Of a stretch of DNA of 64,000 bases, positions 34,577 through 44,583 are shown piece by piece. The position numbers and the translations under genes are program-made. Source of the stretch: Loktanella sp. IMCC34160 (lineage in GTDB: Bacteria > Pseudomonadota > Alphaproteobacteria > Rhodobacterales > Rhodobacteraceae); contig NZ_SELP01000002.1 of NCBI RefSeq assembly GCF_004145845.1, positions 723,992-787,991 on the forward strand, written 5' to 3'. The number at the start of each line of letters is the position of its first letter. Position 1 is the first letter of the stretch. The notes under the pieces were generated by a model. That model made no database searches. It was not told the DNA's origin and worked only from the letters and a program-made list of their open reading frames with translations.

Positions 34577-35110
34577 CTATTTCGATTCGACTGCTCTTTC
34601 CCAGCTCAGCACCTCGGTCGCCATCTTGCCACGCTGCCCATCAATCACCTTCAGGCCGACGGCTTCGCCGGGCATCAGGTCTGCCATGCCAGAACGGCGC
34701 AGCACCTCGATATGGACGAACACATCTTCGGCTTTTCCAAAGACATTGGCAAACCCGAATCCCTTGGCCTTGTCGAACCACTTGATGCGGGCCGGCTGGA
34801 CCGGCGTACGCGCCAGTTCCTCGGGGTCGATCCCCGCAAGATCACCCAGCGGAATAGACGCCGCCGGCTCGGGCGGGGTGATCTCGATCACCTCGACAGC
34901 CTGCGTTCCACGCTCGGTGTCCACGACTTCCAGTTTGATCCGCGATCCGTCCGCAACAGAACTTTGCCCGAAATTCCGGAGCACGTTCGCATGCAAAAGG
35001 ATGTCTGGTCCCCCCTCGTCCGCGACGACGAAACCGAACCCCTTGTTAGGATCAAACCACTTAACATGGCCGCCCACTTGGCGCCCTGTGTCCTGTGTAT
35101 CTTCTACCAT
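34577..35110 (-). CDS. Protein with two cold-shock domains
   Basis: A 177-residue nucleic-acid binding protein with two CSDs, as found in alphaproteobacteria. The first CSD (~11-75) has RNP1 KGFGFV and RNP2 DILLH; the second (~105-170) has KGFGFA and DVFVH. A Pro/Glu-rich linker lies between them. ATG 35110 (MVEDTQDTGRQVGGHVKWFD) is used; MDGIRLWKNEMVED at 35140 is possible. It probably acts as an RNA chaperone or transcription antiterminator. The DUF192 gene follows after 8 bp. Confidence 0.88.
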   Translation of the reverse strand: MVEDTQDTGRQVGGHVKWFDPNKGFGFVVADEGGPDILLHANVLRNFGQSSVADGSRIKLEVVDTERGTQAVEVIEITPPEPAASIPLGDLAGIDPEELARTPVQPARIKWFDKAKGFGFANVFGKAEDVFVHIEVLRRSGMADLMPGEAVGLKVIDGQRGKMATEVLSWERAVESK

Positions 35111-35231
35111 CTCATTCTTCCAAAGCCGGATCCCATCCATACCGGCCTGCCCTACCAGACCGCTTCGGGTAGGCGGATACAAGCCCAAATTTAGGGCATT
35201 TTTTGAGATGTCATTCGCGAAGCGTGAAAAA

Positions 35232-35837
35232 TCAGGGGTTCAGGCGCTCTATTTTCCAAGGCGTTTTTTCGTCGTCACGGGTCCAGCGGAACCGATCGTG
35301 CAACCGGAATGCACCATCGGCCCAAAACTCGATCTCGCTGGGATTGATCCGGTAGCCGCCCCAGAAAGGCGGACGGTCCGGGTTGATTCCCTTGGCGGCC
35401 GTGATCTTCGCGACCTCGGCCATCAGATGGGACCGCGACGACAGGGGCTGTGACTGGCGCGACGCCCAGGCGCCCAGCCTGCTTTTGAGCGAGCGGGACT
35501 GGTAATAGGCATCGGCCTGCGGCCCGTCTTCGCGGGTCACGGTCCCGCGCACCCGGATCTGGCGGCGCAGCGACTTCCAGTGCATCACGAAAGCGGCCTT
35601 GCCGCCCGTGTCCAGTTCCTGCGCCTTCTTGCTTTCGTAATTCGTGTAGAACACGAAGGCCCCGGCCTCGATCTCTTTCAAAAGAACCATCCGTGCGTTC
35701 GGCAATCCATCCGCGTCGACCGTGGCCAGGGCGATGGCGTTGGGATCGTTGATCTCGGCCGTTTCGGCCTCTGCCAGCCAGTTGCGCGCGATTTCAAAGG
35801 GGTCGTCCCCGGCAAAGATTCCGTCCCGATCCGACAT
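35232..35837 (-). CDS. pdxH: Pyridoxamine 5'-phosphate oxidase
   Basis: A 201-residue FMN enzyme that oxidises pyridoxine and pyridoxamine 5'-phosphates to pyridoxal phosphate. ATG 35837 ([20 protein letters not shown]) is preferred over ATG 35843 because AGAGGA at 35844-35849 leaves a normal 6-base spacer only for the former. FMN and substrate residues lie in [59 protein letters not shown] and the C-terminal WKIERLNP, the usual ending of the family. It is a single gene, divergent from fabI. Confidence 0.95.
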   Translation of the reverse strand: MSDRDGIFAGDDPFEIARNWLAEAETAEINDPNAIALATVDADGLPNARMVLLKEIEAGAFVFYTNYESKKAQELDTGGKAAFVMHWKSLRRQIRVRGTVTREDGPQADAYYQSRSLKSRLGAWASRQSQPLSSRSHLMAEVAKITAAKGINPDRPPFWGGYRINPSEIEFWADGAFRLHDRFRWTRDDEKTPWKIERLNP

Positions 35838-35977
35838 GTTCATTCCTCTAGTTCTGCTGTGCCCGCCTGACCCCGCGTCAATCCAATGCGAAACAAGCGG
35901 CTTTGTCAGGCTTGATGCCTTACGGGCAATCACTTACACCGGATCGAAATTGGGCCGGAATGGCAAGGGGGACATTG

Positions 35978-36790
35978 ATGTCGTCGAATTTGATGCAGGG
36001 CAAACGTGGGCTCATCATGGGCCTGGCAAATGACAAGTCGATCGCCTGGGGGATTGCGCAGGCGCTGGCCGACGCCGGGGCAGAGCTTGCCTTTTCCTAC
36101 CAGGGTGAGGCGCTGAAGAAACGGGTCGAACCGCTGGCCGGTCAGCTTGGATCGGACATTGTCCTGCCTTGCGATGTGACCGATATGGCATCGGTCGACG
36201 GGCTGTTCGCCGAACTGGAGGCCCGCTGGGGCAAGATGGATTTCGTCGTCCACGCGATCGGCTTCTCGGACAAGAGCGAATTGCGCGGCCGCTATGCCGA
36301 CACCAGCCGTGACAACTTCCTGATGACGATGGACATCTCCTGCTATTCCTTCACCGCCGTGGCCAAACGCGCCGCTGCGCTGATGCCGGACGGCGGGTCC
36401 ATGGTTACCCTGACCTACTATGGCGCTGAACAGGTGATGCCGCATTACAATGTGATGGGCGTGGCCAAGGCCGCGCTGGAGGCGTCGGTCCGCTATCTGG
36501 CCGAGGATTTCGGCAAGGACGGCATCCGCGTCAACGCGATCTCGGCCGGGCCGATCAAGACGCTGGCCGCCTCGGGCATCGGCGATTTCCGCTATATCCT
36601 GAAGTGGAATGAATACAATTCGCCCCTGCGTAAGAACGTGACCATCAACGAGGTGGGCGGTTCGGCGCTGTATCTTCTGTCCGATCTGTCGACGGGCGTG
36701 ACAGGCGAAACCCACCACGTGGACGCCGGGTATCACATCGTCGGGATGAAGGCCGTGGATGCCCCCGACATGACCCCCGGCAAGGACTGA
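35978..36790 (+). CDS. fabI: Enoyl-[acyl-carrier-protein] reductase FabI
   Basis: A 270-residue NADH-dependent reductase completing each fatty-acid elongation cycle. ATG 35978 ([20 protein letters not shown]) has AAGGGGG 7-8 bases upstream. The cofactor loop [16 protein letters not shown] is the FabI form of the Rossmann motif. The active-site pair is in [13 protein letters not shown] (Tyr and Lys six residues apart), and the C-terminal [13 protein letters not shown] is the substrate-flipping region targeted by triclosan. It is followed after 16 bp by gpt, and a shared terminator lies behind the pair. Confidence 0.95.
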   Translation: MSSNLMQGKRGLIMGLANDKSIAWGIAQALADAGAELAFSYQGEALKKRVEPLAGQLGSDIVLPCDVTDMASVDGLFAELEARWGKMDFVVHAIGFSDKSELRGRYADTSRDNFLMTMDISCYSFTAVAKRAAALMPDGGSMVTLTYYGAEQVMPHYNVMGVAKAALEASVRYLAEDFGKDGIRVNAISAGPIKTLAASGIGDFRYILKWNEYNSPLRKNVTINEVGGSALYLLSDLSTGVTGETHHVDAGYHIVGMKAVDAPDMTPGKD

Positions 36791-36806
36791 GACAAGGAAC
36801 ACCCGC

Positions 36807-37325
36807 ATGACTGACCGCCTGCCCCACGAAAAAGGCTTTCATGTAAGCTGGGATCAGATGCACCGGGACAGCCGCGCGCTGGCCTGGCGGCTGGACGGGC
36901 GCGGCCCGGATGATGGCGCCTGGCGCGCTGTGGTGGCGATCACCCGTGGCGGCATGGCCCCGGCGATGATCGTCGCGCGCGAGCTGGACATCCGCACCGT
37001 CGATACGATCAGCGTGAAATCCTATCACTCGGGCGGCGGCAAGGCCGATCAGCGCCGCGAGGCGCAGGTGCTGAAATCCCCCGACGCCGAGATGATGGGC
37101 GATGGCACGGGCGTGTTGATCGTCGATGACCTAGTGGACAGCGGAAAGACCCTGGAACTGGTACGAAAGCTGTATCCCAAGGCTCATTTCGCCTGTGTCT
37201 ACGCCAAACCCGAGGGCGAAAAACAGGCTGACACCTATATCACGAGCGTCAGCCAGGACACCTGGATCTTCTTCCCCTGGGACATGGCGCTGCAATACGT
37301 CGAACCCTACCGGGGCAAGGACTGA
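36807..37325 (+). CDS. gpt: Xanthine phosphoribosyltransferase
   Basis: A 172-residue purine salvage enzyme converting xanthine (and guanine) plus PRPP to XMP or GMP. The PRPP-binding signature [15 protein letters not shown] is at residues 103-117, [17 protein letters not shown] gives the pyrophosphate-side loop, and [11 protein letters not shown] matches the purine-recognition region of XGPRT. Length is slightly above E. coli Gpt (152). It is the second gene after fabI, and the transcript ends at a clear terminator at 37342-37365. Confidence 0.93.
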   Translation: MTDRLPHEKGFHVSWDQMHRDSRALAWRLDGRGPDDGAWRAVVAITRGGMAPAMIVARELDIRTVDTISVKSYHSGGGKADQRREAQVLKSPDAEMMGDGTGVLIVDDLVDSGKTLELVRKLYPKAHFACVYAKPEGEKQADTYITSVSQDTWIFFPWDMALQYVEPYRGKD

Positions 37326-37341
37326 TCCAAACCAATTGACG

Positions 37342-37365
37342 GGGGCGCGGTGTTGCGCCCCTTTT
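37342..37365 (+). terminator. Rho-independent terminator after gpt
   Basis: GGGGCGC (37342-37348) pairs with GCGCCCC (37355-37361) across a 6-base loop and is followed by TTTT. It is 16 bp after the gpt stop and just before the aminotransferase gene. Confidence 0.8.
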
Positions 37366-37382
37366 CATTTCCCGGGGGTTTC

Positions 37383-38555
37383 ATGACGCTGACCCGCACC
37401 CAAACTACCTTCGCCCCGCCCGTGATGGAGGCCCGCCGCTGGCTGGAGGGCGTCACCTTTCCGCCCGACCGGCCGCTGATCAACGTCAGTCAGGCCGCGC
37501 CGGTCGATCCCCCGCCCGCCGCGCTGCGGGCCGAGATTGCCCGCGCCGCGGTAGAGGACGCCAGTGCCCACCTGTATGGCCCGGTCCTTGGCCTGCCCGA
37601 CTTGCGGGAGGAGGTCGCGGCGCAATGGTCAGCCGCCTATGGCGGGGCGATTGACCCGGCGCAGGTCGCCATCACCTCGGGCTGTAATCAGGCGTTCACG
37701 GCGGCCCTGACCACGCTGTGCAGCGACGGGGACGAGGTGATCCTGCCCCTGCCCTACTACTTCAACCACGCCATGTGGCTGGACATGTCCGGCATTCGCA
37801 CCGTTGGGTTGATGACCGGTGACGGGATGATCCCCGACCCGGAAAAGGCCGAGGCGCTGATCACCGACCGGACCCGCGCCATCGTCCTTGTGACCCCGAA
37901 CAACCCGGCGGGGGTGGAATACCCGGCAGGCGTGGTCGGGGCCTTCTACGACCTGTGCCAACGGCGCGGGATCGCGCTGATCTTAGACGAAACCTATCGC
38001 GATTTCGACAGCCGGACCGGCGCGCCGCATGATCTGTTCAGCCGCCCCGGCTGGGACGACACCCTGATCCATCTTTATTCCTTTTCAAAGGCCTACCGGC
38101 TGACCGGGCACCGTGTGGGGGCGATGATTGCCAGCCCGGCCCGTCTGGCCGAGGCAGAGAAGTTTCTGGATACGGTGGCGATTTGCCCCAATCAGCTGGG
38201 CCAGCGGGCGGCGCTGTGGGGGATGCGGAACCTGTCGCAATGGGTGGCGGGCGAGCGGGATGAAATTCTGGACCGGCGCGCCGCGATCGAAGAGGGCTTT
38301 CCGCGTCTAGCCGCGAAGGGCTGGCAGCTTTTGGGATGCGGCGCCTATTTCGCCTATGTCCAACACCCGTTCGACGAACCATCGGACGCACTGGCGCAAC
38401 GGCTGGTGACCGACGCGGGCATCCTGTGTCTGCCCGGCACCATGTTCATGCCCCCAGACCGGCCCGAAGGCCGGCGGCAGCTGCGGATTGCCTTCGCCAA
38501 TATCGACCGGACCGGGATTGCCGCCCTGTTCGACAGGCTGATCGCGCTGTCCTGA
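37383..38555 (+). CDS. Class I/II PLP-dependent aminotransferase
   Basis: A 390-residue fold-type I aminotransferase. ATG 37383 (MTLTRTQTTFAPPVMEARRW) is chosen over an upstream in-frame GTG that lies in the terminator. Key elements: ASAHLYGPVLGLPDLREEVA near residue 60, the PLP-phosphate loop TSGCNQAF, TPNNPAGVEYPAG, LILDETYRDF with the pyridine-N Asp, and the Schiff-base Lys in LYSFSKAYRLTGHRVG (~residue 238). It would transaminate an amino acid with 2-oxoglutarate or pyruvate; specificity is not clear. A short repeat element begins 9 bp after its stop. Confidence 0.88.
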   Translation: MTLTRTQTTFAPPVMEARRWLEGVTFPPDRPLINVSQAAPVDPPPAALRAEIARAAVEDASAHLYGPVLGLPDLREEVAAQWSAAYGGAIDPAQVAITSGCNQAFTAALTTLCSDGDEVILPLPYYFNHAMWLDMSGIRTVGLMTGDGMIPDPEKAEALITDRTRAIVLVTPNNPAGVEYPAGVVGAFYDLCQRRGIALILDETYRDFDSRTGAPHDLFSRPGWDDTLIHLYSFSKAYRLTGHRVGAMIASPARLAEAEKFLDTVAICPNQLGQRAALWGMRNLSQWVAGERDEILDRRAAIEEGFPRLAAKGWQLLGCGAYFAYVQHPFDEPSDALAQRLVTDAGILCLPGTMFMPPDRPEGRRQLRIAFANIDRTGIAALFDRLIALS

Positions 38556-38564
38556 CCCGGCCGG

Positions 38565-38628
38565 GGTGGGTCAAGACCCACCTTACGATAATTTCGCGCG
38601 GCCCCTGTAAGGTGGGTTTCAACCCACC
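38565..38628. repeat. Short inverted-pair repeat element C
   Basis: GGTGGGTC-AA-GACCCACC at 38565-38582 followed by TTACG, and GGTGGGTT-TC-AACCCACC at 38611-38628 preceded by TGTAA. It is the shortest copy, with only 28 bases between the boxes. It lies between two co-directional genes, 9 bp after the aminotransferase stop. Confidence 0.82.
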
Positions 38629-38763
38629 CTGCCCGCCGACGCGGTTTTCACCCCCGCGCCCACCTTCCCGCCCTTGCACCCCGGCCCCGGCCCGCCTATT
38701 CAGAAGCGAATGTTCAAGGGCCCTGCAAAGACAGGGCCGGACCGGAAATGACGGGGTGGGCGG

Positions 38764-40605
38764 ATGGCCGCGAAAAATGGCAAGAAAGTCGGAGTCTGGA
38801 TCATTCTGGGCCTGTTGTTCGTGGGCCTTGTGGGCTTTGGCGGCGCAGGTCTGACGGGATCGGTCCGGTCCATCGGCACTGTGGATGGAACCGAGGTGCC
38901 GATCGTCGACTATCAGAACGCGATTAACAGCTATGCCCGGTCGCTGTCCGCCCAATCCGGCGTTCCGGTCAGCTTTCCGACCCTGCAACAGATCGGCGCT
39001 GACCGCGAAATTCTGAACGCGCTGATCAACCGCTATGCGATCGACGCCGAGGTGGCCCGGATGGGCCTGTCGGTTGGCAACGAACGGGTGCGCGAAACCG
39101 TCGTGTCGAACCCCAGCTTTGCCGGGATCAACGGTGAATTCGACCGTCTCGCCTACCGCGACCTGCTGGACCGCAACGGTCTGACCGAGGAAGCCTATGA
39201 GGCGCAGATCCGGGCCGAGGCCGCGCGGTCCTTGCTGGAAACCGGGGTCGCCGTCGGGATGACCATGCCCGACAGCTTTCTTGACGTGATCGTCGGCTAT
39301 CAGGCCGAGCGGCGCGACGTGACCTGGGCGACCGTCGGGGCCGAATTCCTGACCGCCGAACTGCCCGAGCCGACCGGCGAGGAACTGCGCGCCTTCCATG
39401 CCGAGAACCCCGAACTGTTCACCGCCCCGGAAACCCGCGACATCACCTATGCCTGGCTGACGCCCGACATGCTGCGCGATGGGGTCGAAGTGGACGAAGC
39501 TGCGCTGCGCGAGCTGTATCAGGACCGCATCCGCGATTACGTAGTGCCTGAAACCCGGCTTGTCGAACGGATGCCCTTTGCCGATGAAGAGGCCGCCATT
39601 GACGCAATGAACCGGATCGCCGCCGGAGAGATCGACTTTGACGGTCTGGCCGAGGAACGCGGCGTGGACCTGTCCCTTCTGGACATGGGCGACGTGACCG
39701 AAGCCCAGTTGGGCGAGGCCGGGGCGGACGTGTTTTCCTCTGCCACCGGAGAGGTCGTCGGACCCCTGCCCTCGCCGCTGGGATCGGCGCTTTATCGCAC
39801 CAACGCCATTTTCGACGCCCGCGAAACCAGCTTTGAAGAGGCGATGCCGGACCTGCGCGACGAATTGGCCACCGCCCGCGCGCGGCGCATGATCGACGAA
39901 AGCCGCGAGGCGATCACCGACCTGCTGGCCGGAGGGGCGCAGTTGGAGGATCTGGCCGGACGGACCGATCTGGAACTTGGCAGCCTGCGCTATTTCGATG
40001 GGGTCGAGGACGGGATCGCCGCCTATGACGGCTTCCGTGCCGCCGCCACCGCCGCCGCACCGGGGGCCTACCCGGAATTGCAGGATCTGGAAGACGGGGG
40101 CGTTTTCGTCCTGCGTGTCGATGCGATCACCGAACCTGCCGTGCAGCCGATCGAGGACGTGGCCGAGGAGTTGCGCGCCGCTTGGGAAGATCGCGCCCGC
40201 GCTGCGGCCGTTCTGGCCCGCGCGGAGGAGCTTGCCACGCAGGTCGGCGCCGGATCGGACCTGACCCTGCTGGGCCTTGCCCCGGTGACCGAGGCCGACA
40301 TGACCCGCCGTATCTTTGTCCCCGGCACCCCCCCCGGCTTTGGCCCCAAGGTCTTTGAACTGGGCGAAGGCGAGGTCGCGGTGATCCCGGCCGGGCCGGA
40401 CGCGATCATTCTTCGGGTGGATGCGATCCGCGCGCCCGACATGGACAGTGAAGACGTGCAGGCCCTGCGCGGCGCGCTGGCGGCGCAGATGAACCAGGAT
40501 CTGTCCGACGCGGTCTATCAAGTGTTCGAACAGACCATCCGCACCAACGCGGACCTGAACATCGACCAGAACGTGATCAATCAGGTCAACGCCCAGCTTC
40601 AGTAG
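38764..40605 (+). CDS. PpiD/SurA-like peptidyl-prolyl isomerase
   Basis: A 613-residue membrane-anchored periplasmic foldase. An N-terminal anchor helix (KVGVWIILGLLFVGLVGFGG, residues 6-25) is followed by a SurA_N-type chaperone domain (INSYARSLSAQSG, LINRYAIDAEVARMGLSVGN). A parvulin-like middle region spans about 240-350 (DITYAWLTPD, AAIDAMNRIAAGEIDFDGLA) and a long C-terminal domain follows. Parvulin catalytic residues are not clearly conserved, so chaperone function may dominate. It should assist outer-membrane and secreted proteins near SecYEG. trpE follows after 15 bp, a linkage I recall from Rhodobacterales. Confidence 0.87.
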   Translation: MAAKNGKKVGVWIILGLLFVGLVGFGGAGLTGSVRSIGTVDGTEVPIVDYQNAINSYARSLSAQSGVPVSFPTLQQIGADREILNALINRYAIDAEVARMGLSVGNERVRETVVSNPSFAGINGEFDRLAYRDLLDRNGLTEEAYEAQIRAEAARSLLETGVAVGMTMPDSFLDVIVGYQAERRDVTWATVGAEFLTAELPEPTGEELRAFHAENPELFTAPETRDITYAWLTPDMLRDGVEVDEAALRELYQDRIRDYVVPETRLVERMPFADEEAAIDAMNRIAAGEIDFDGLAEERGVDLSLLDMGDVTEAQLGEAGADVFSSATGEVVGPLPSPLGSALYRTNAIFDARETSFEEAMPDLRDELATARARRMIDESREAITDLLAGGAQLEDLAGRTDLELGSLRYFDGVEDGIAAYDGFRAAATAAAPGAYPELQDLEDGGVFVLRVDAITEPAVQPIEDVAEELRAAWEDRARAAAVLARAEELATQVGAGSDLTLLGLAPVTEADMTRRIFVPGTPPGFGPKVFELGEGEVAVIPAGPDAIILRVDAIRAPDMDSEDVQALRGALAAQMNQDLSDAVYQVFEQTIRTNADLNIDQNVINQVNAQLQ

Positions 40606-40620
40606 GAAACGGAACCTCCC

Positions 40621-42132
40621 ATGGCCCTGACCCCGGACTTCGACGCCTTCCGCGCCGCCTATGAGGCGGGCCGCAATCAGGTGGTCTATACGCGGCTTGC
40701 GGCCGATCTGGACACGCCGGTGTCGCTGATGCTGAAGCTGTCGGGCGCGGGCAAACATGCCTTCATGCTGGAATCCGTCACCGGCGGAGAGGTCCGCGGA
40801 CGCTATTCCATCATCGGCATGAACCCCGACCTGATCTGGGATTGCCGCGGGACCGAGGCGCGGATCAACCGGGCCGCCCGCTATGACGACGACGCGTTCG
40901 AGGTTGAAGCGGCCGACCCGCTGACCTCGCTTCGGGCGCTTCTGGCCGAAAGCCGGATCGACCTGCCCGACGGGCTGCCCGGCGCGGCGGCGGGGCTGTT
41001 CGGCTTTCTGGGATATGACATGATCCGGCTGGTGGAACACCTGCCCGATGTGAACCCCGACCCGATCGGCCTGCCCGACGCGATGCTGTTGCGCCCTTCG
41101 GTCGTGGCGGTGCTGGACGGGGTCAAGGGCGACGTGATCCTTGTCGCCCCGGCTTGGGCCAGTTCGGGCCTATCGGCCAAGGCCGCCTATGCGCAGGCCG
41201 CCGAGCGGGTGATGGATGCCTGCCGGGCGCTGGACCGCCCGGTGCCGGTGGACAGCCGCCAGTTCCACGCCCCGCACGAGGTTGCGCCCGCGACATCGAA
41301 CTTCACCCGCGAAGGGTATAAGGCCGCCGTGGAGAAGGCCAAGGACTACATCCGCGCGGGGGATATCTTTCAGGTGGTTCCGGCGCAGCGCTGGACGCAA
41401 GAGTTCCGCGAGCCGCCCTTTGCGCTGTATCGCAGCCTGCGGCGCACGAACCCTTCACCCTTCATGTTCTTCTTCAACTTCGGCGGCTTTCAGGTGATTG
41501 GGGCCAGCCCGGAAATCCTTGTCCGGGTCTTCGGGTCCGAGGTGACGATCCGCCCGATTGCCGGCACCCGCCCGCGCGGCGCCACCCCGGAAGAGGACAA
41601 GGCGAACGAGCTGGACCTGTTGGCGGACCAGAAGGAACTGGCCGAGCACCTGATGCTTCTGGATCTTGGCCGCAACGACACCGGCAAGGTGTCGAAGATC
41701 GGCACCGTTCGCCCGACCGAGCAATTCGTGATCGAACGCTATTCCCACGTCATGCATATCGTGTCGAACGTGATCGGCGAACTGGCCGAGGATCAGGACG
41801 CCCTGTCGGCCTTTTTCGCGGGCATGCCTGCCGGGACCGTGTCAGGCGCACCCAAGGTCCGCGCGATGGAGATTATCGACGAGCTGGAACCGGAAAAGCG
41901 CGGCGTCTACGGCGGCGGCTGCGGGTATTTCAGCGCCAATGGCGACATGGACATGTGCATCGCCCTGCGCACGGCCGTTCTGAAGGATCAGAAGCTCTAC
42001 ATTCAGGCCGGGGGCGGCGTGGTCTATGACAGCGACCCCGAGGCCGAGTACATGGAAACCGTCCACAAATCGAACGCCATCCGCAAGGCGGCCGAGGACG
42101 CGACGATGTTCAGCGGGTCAGGGAACAGCTAG
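40621..42132 (+). CDS. trpE: Anthranilate synthase component I
   Basis: A 503-residue chorismate-utilising enzyme that makes anthranilate with TrpG. The N-terminal domain contains the feedback-inhibition element LMLKLSGAGKHAFMLESVTG (the S of the LLES motif binds tryptophan). The catalytic domain includes FQVVPAQRW, GASPEILVR, IAGTRPRGATPEEDKANELD, the Mg2+/chorismate residues in DLGRNDTGKVS, and GTVSGAPKVRAMEIIDELE. It starts 15 bp after the foldase gene. trpG and trpD are on the same strand but separated by an opposed yibQ-like gene, as in R. sphaeroides. A strong hairpin follows the stop. Confidence 0.95.
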   Translation: MALTPDFDAFRAAYEAGRNQVVYTRLAADLDTPVSLMLKLSGAGKHAFMLESVTGGEVRGRYSIIGMNPDLIWDCRGTEARINRAARYDDDAFEVEAADPLTSLRALLAESRIDLPDGLPGAAAGLFGFLGYDMIRLVEHLPDVNPDPIGLPDAMLLRPSVVAVLDGVKGDVILVAPAWASSGLSAKAAYAQAAERVMDACRALDRPVPVDSRQFHAPHEVAPATSNFTREGYKAAVEKAKDYIRAGDIFQVVPAQRWTQEFREPPFALYRSLRRTNPSPFMFFFNFGGFQVIGASPEILVRVFGSEVTIRPIAGTRPRGATPEEDKANELDLLADQKELAEHLMLLDLGRNDTGKVSKIGTVRPTEQFVIERYSHVMHIVSNVIGELAEDQDALSAFFAGMPAGTVSGAPKVRAMEIIDELEPEKRGVYGGGCGYFSANGDMDMCIALRTAVLKDQKLYIQAGGGVVYDSDPEAEYMETVHKSNAIRKAAEDATMFSGSGNS

Positions 42133-42183
42133 GCCCGTTCCGAGTTTGCCACTCTCTTCGCCAAATCAAAGATTTGGCAGCGC

Positions 42184-42233
42184 CCGAACCGCCCCCACGG
42201 GGCGGGCGCTTCGCTTCCCGCCCCTCGGTTCGG
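42184..42233. terminator. Large hairpin between convergent trpE and yibQ-like genes
   Basis: The outer stem CCGAACC (42184-42190)/GGTTCGG (42227-42233) encloses GGGGCGGG (42199-42206)/CCCGCCCC (42217-42224). It occupies the 148-bp gap between two stops. No T-run is present on either side, so termination would be inefficient or Rho-aided. A smaller CCAAATC-AAA-GATTTGG hairpin lies just upstream (42162-42178). Confidence 0.5.
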
Positions 42234-42280
42234 ACGCGATATCGCCTGTCCGGCGCCAAGCTGCCGCGCCTTGATAACGG

Positions 42281-43855
42281 TTATTGCCCCAGCAACACCG
42301 CCGACAGCGGCGCCTGATTGACCTGTCCGGCCCGGTTGGCGGTGGACCAGAGGATCAGCGCACTGATGGTTTCGGGCCGCACCCGGCCCAGAAGCACGAC
42401 GCCGCTTTCCTGCCGCGCCCGGAACGCCGCCTGATCAAGGAACCGGCGGATCACCCGCGCGTCCTGCCCTTCGGCGTCCAGATCGCGGTAGAAGATCGCG
42501 GCGGGCACCTCGGCTGCCTCGGCCGCCCGCTGCGCGGTGTTCAGCCCGCGCGACAGGCTGACAAAGCCGCGCCCGTCGTCGGCCAGCCGGGCCATGACCT
42601 CTTCGGTGCCGCCGCGCGCGCGGGGCAGGCCGTTGCCGTCCATGTCTACAAGGGCCACGGTTTCGGGATTGTCCGAGAAGAGCGCCTCCAGCGTCGTGGC
42701 CACGTCCTGCGCCTCGAAACTTTCGGGCAAGTTGATCCGCAGCGCGACCTCGACCCCCGCATCGCGGTAGGCCCGAGCAAGCGCCGCCGCCCCCTCCGCC
42801 GCGGGGTCAACCGCCACTGTCACCGGAACGCCCGCCGCCGACAGCGCCGCAGGGCCACCGGGCATGGTGCCATCATCGACCAGAACGATGGACAGGATCG
42901 GGCGGCCGTCATCCTCGAACGGGGTGCCGAAATCCTGAAGCGCGATGCCGGTCAGGGCTGCGCCGAACAGTTCGGGCTCTGCCGCCTCTGCCGCAGTCGC
43001 CTCTTCCGTCGAAGGACGGATGACCCGGACCGTGTCGTCACTGGTGGGCATGGTGCGGGCCGGTTCGCCGGACAGGCCGACCACAGGGGCGGGGCCGGTT
43101 TCGGGGGCCGGGGCGGGCTCTGCCACGGCCTCGGGAGTTGGTTCAACCGGCGTGGCGGGGTCTTCTCCCGGGACCTCTGGCAAAGCCTCTGGCATGGCAG
43201 GTTCCGGGGCGGGTTCGGGCGCGGCTTCCGGCACGGCGGGCGCGTCGGGCACCACCAGAACCGCGATCTCTCCCGTCGCATCCGGTGCGACCATCCCGCC
43301 GGGCACCGGCTCCTCCTCGGGCAAGGCGGGCGCGGGGCGCGCCCCTTCGACCGGGGTTTGCAGTTCGACCACCTCGTCGCCAGCCGCCGCCTCGGACGGG
43401 GCGGGCGCGGGGGTGGTGGACACGGCAAGGCTGTCTTCGCTGTCCGGCACCACGGGCGCGGGGGCCTGCGGATTGGGCAGGACCGGGCTGTCGGGGTTCA
43501 GGGCGGGCGCCTCTGCCCCCTGCCCCGCCACAGGCGCTGTCGGTGCGCCTTCGACCGCCACGGCAACAGGCGCTGCGGGGGGCTCTGTATCGGCAACGGG
43601 CGGCGCGGATTCGGCTGTTGGCTCTGCCACCGGCGTTTCCACGGTCGCGGGCGCCGTGGCAGGTTCGATCGGCGCGGCAGAGGTGGCCTCGGACTGGGCG
43701 GTGGCGGTTGCCGGGGCGGCCTCAGGCGCTGCGACCTGCGGCGCGGCGGGCGGCGTATTGCCCGCCGGCTGCGGCCCCAGAAGCGATGCCGTGCCAAGCC
43801 CGACCGCCGCGACCACGGCCCCGACCAGACTTCCGCCTAGAAACCCTCTGAACAT
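42281..43855 (-). CDS. YibQ-like divergent polysaccharide deacetylase family protein
   Basis: A 524-residue protein with an N-terminal membrane anchor (LGGSLVGAVVAAVGLGTASL, residues 6-25), a ~240-residue Pro/Ala/Glu-rich linker (repetitive, low complexity), and a C-terminal domain from about residue 315 of the divergent polysaccharide deacetylase (DUF610/YibQ) family: LSIVLVDDGTMPGGPAAL, VPVTVAVDPAAEGAAALARAYRDAG and VVLLGRVRPETISALILW. It is presumably periplasmic; no substrate is known. The linker would let the domain span peptidoglycan. It is inserted in opposite orientation between trpE and trpG, the arrangement described for R. sphaeroides. Confidence 0.83.
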   Translation of the reverse strand: MFRGFLGGSLVGAVVAAVGLGTASLLGPQPAGNTPPAAPQVAAPEAAPATATAQSEATSAAPIEPATAPATVETPVAEPTAESAPPVADTEPPAAPVAVAVEGAPTAPVAGQGAEAPALNPDSPVLPNPQAPAPVVPDSEDSLAVSTTPAPAPSEAAAGDEVVELQTPVEGARPAPALPEEEPVPGGMVAPDATGEIAVLVVPDAPAVPEAAPEPAPEPAMPEALPEVPGEDPATPVEPTPEAVAEPAPAPETGPAPVVGLSGEPARTMPTSDDTVRVIRPSTEEATAAEAAEPELFGAALTGIALQDFGTPFEDDGRPILSIVLVDDGTMPGGPAALSAAGVPVTVAVDPAAEGAAALARAYRDAGVEVALRINLPESFEAQDVATTLEALFSDNPETVALVDMDGNGLPRARGGTEEVMARLADDGRGFVSLSRGLNTAQRAAEAAEVPAAIFYRDLDAEGQDARVIRRFLDQAAFRARQESGVVLLGRVRPETISALILWSTANRAGQVNQAPLSAVLLGQ

Positions 43856-44001
43856 GGGTCTGCCCCCTCATCATTCGTCTTTTTGGCCGGTCCGGACCTT
43901 GACGCTTGCCCCGGACCCGGCCCATGTATGGCCCAACCATACCGGAACCCACCGGGGCCATGGTAGCCCCCAATTTCCGGTCGACAGACAAAGGCGGGAC
44001 A

Positions 44002-44583
44002 ATGCTGCTTCTTATCGATAACTACGACAGCTTTACCTACAACCTTGTCCACTATCTGGGCGAATTGGGGGCCGATGTCGTGGTCCGGCGCAACGATGCG
44101 CTGACGGTTCAGGATGCGATGGGGATGAACCCGGACATGATCCTTCTGTCCCCCGGCCCCTGCGATCCGGCACAGGCCGGGATCTGCCTTGCCCTGACCG
44201 AGGCCGCCGCCGAAACGCGGACGCCGCTGATGGGCGTCTGTCTTGGGCATCAGACCATTGGCGAGGCCTTTGGCGGCAAAGTTGTCCGCTGCCACGAGAT
44301 CGTCCATGGCAAGATGGGGCAGATGCACCACTCGGGCAAAGGGGTGTTCTCCGGCCTGCCCTCGCCCTTCGAGGCGACCCGCTATCATTCACTGGTGGTC
44401 GAGCGGGACAGCCTGCCCGATTGTCTTGAAGTGACTGCCTGGCTGGAAGACGGGACCATCATGGGGCTGCAACACAAGACCCTGCCGATCCACGGGGTGC
44501 AGTTCCACCCGGAATCCATTGCCTCCGAACACGGCCACCGGCTGCTTCAGAATTTCCTCGACCTTGCAAAGGAACCGGCATGA
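44002..44583 (+). CDS. trpG: Anthranilate synthase glutamine amidotransferase component
   Basis: A 193-residue class I amidotransferase supplying ammonia to TrpE. ATG 44002 ([20 protein letters not shown]) is the canonical start. The catalytic triad is visible: C80 in MGVCLGHQ, and H169 and E171 in [14 protein letters not shown]. The oxyanion loop is [11 protein letters not shown] at 50-60. Its stop overlaps the trpD start as ATGA (44580-44583), giving translational coupling. The 146-bp upstream region, shared with the yibQ-like gene, shows no obvious leader peptide. Confidence 0.95.
   Translation: MLLLIDNYDSFTYNLVHYLGELGADVVVRRNDALTVQDAMGMNPDMILLSPGPCDPAQAGICLALTEAAAETRTPLMGVCLGHQTIGEAFGGKVVRCHEIVHGKMGQMHHSGKGVFSGLPSPFEATRYHSLVVERDSLPDCLEVTAWLEDGTIMGLQHKTLPIHGVQFHPESIASEHGHRLLQNFLDLAKEPA

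Noticed and set aside
38446..41040. 864-codon minus-strand open frame across the foldase and trpE
   Set aside because: It spans two real plus-strand genes, a repeat and intergenic DNA without any domain, so it is a codon-bias shadow despite its length.
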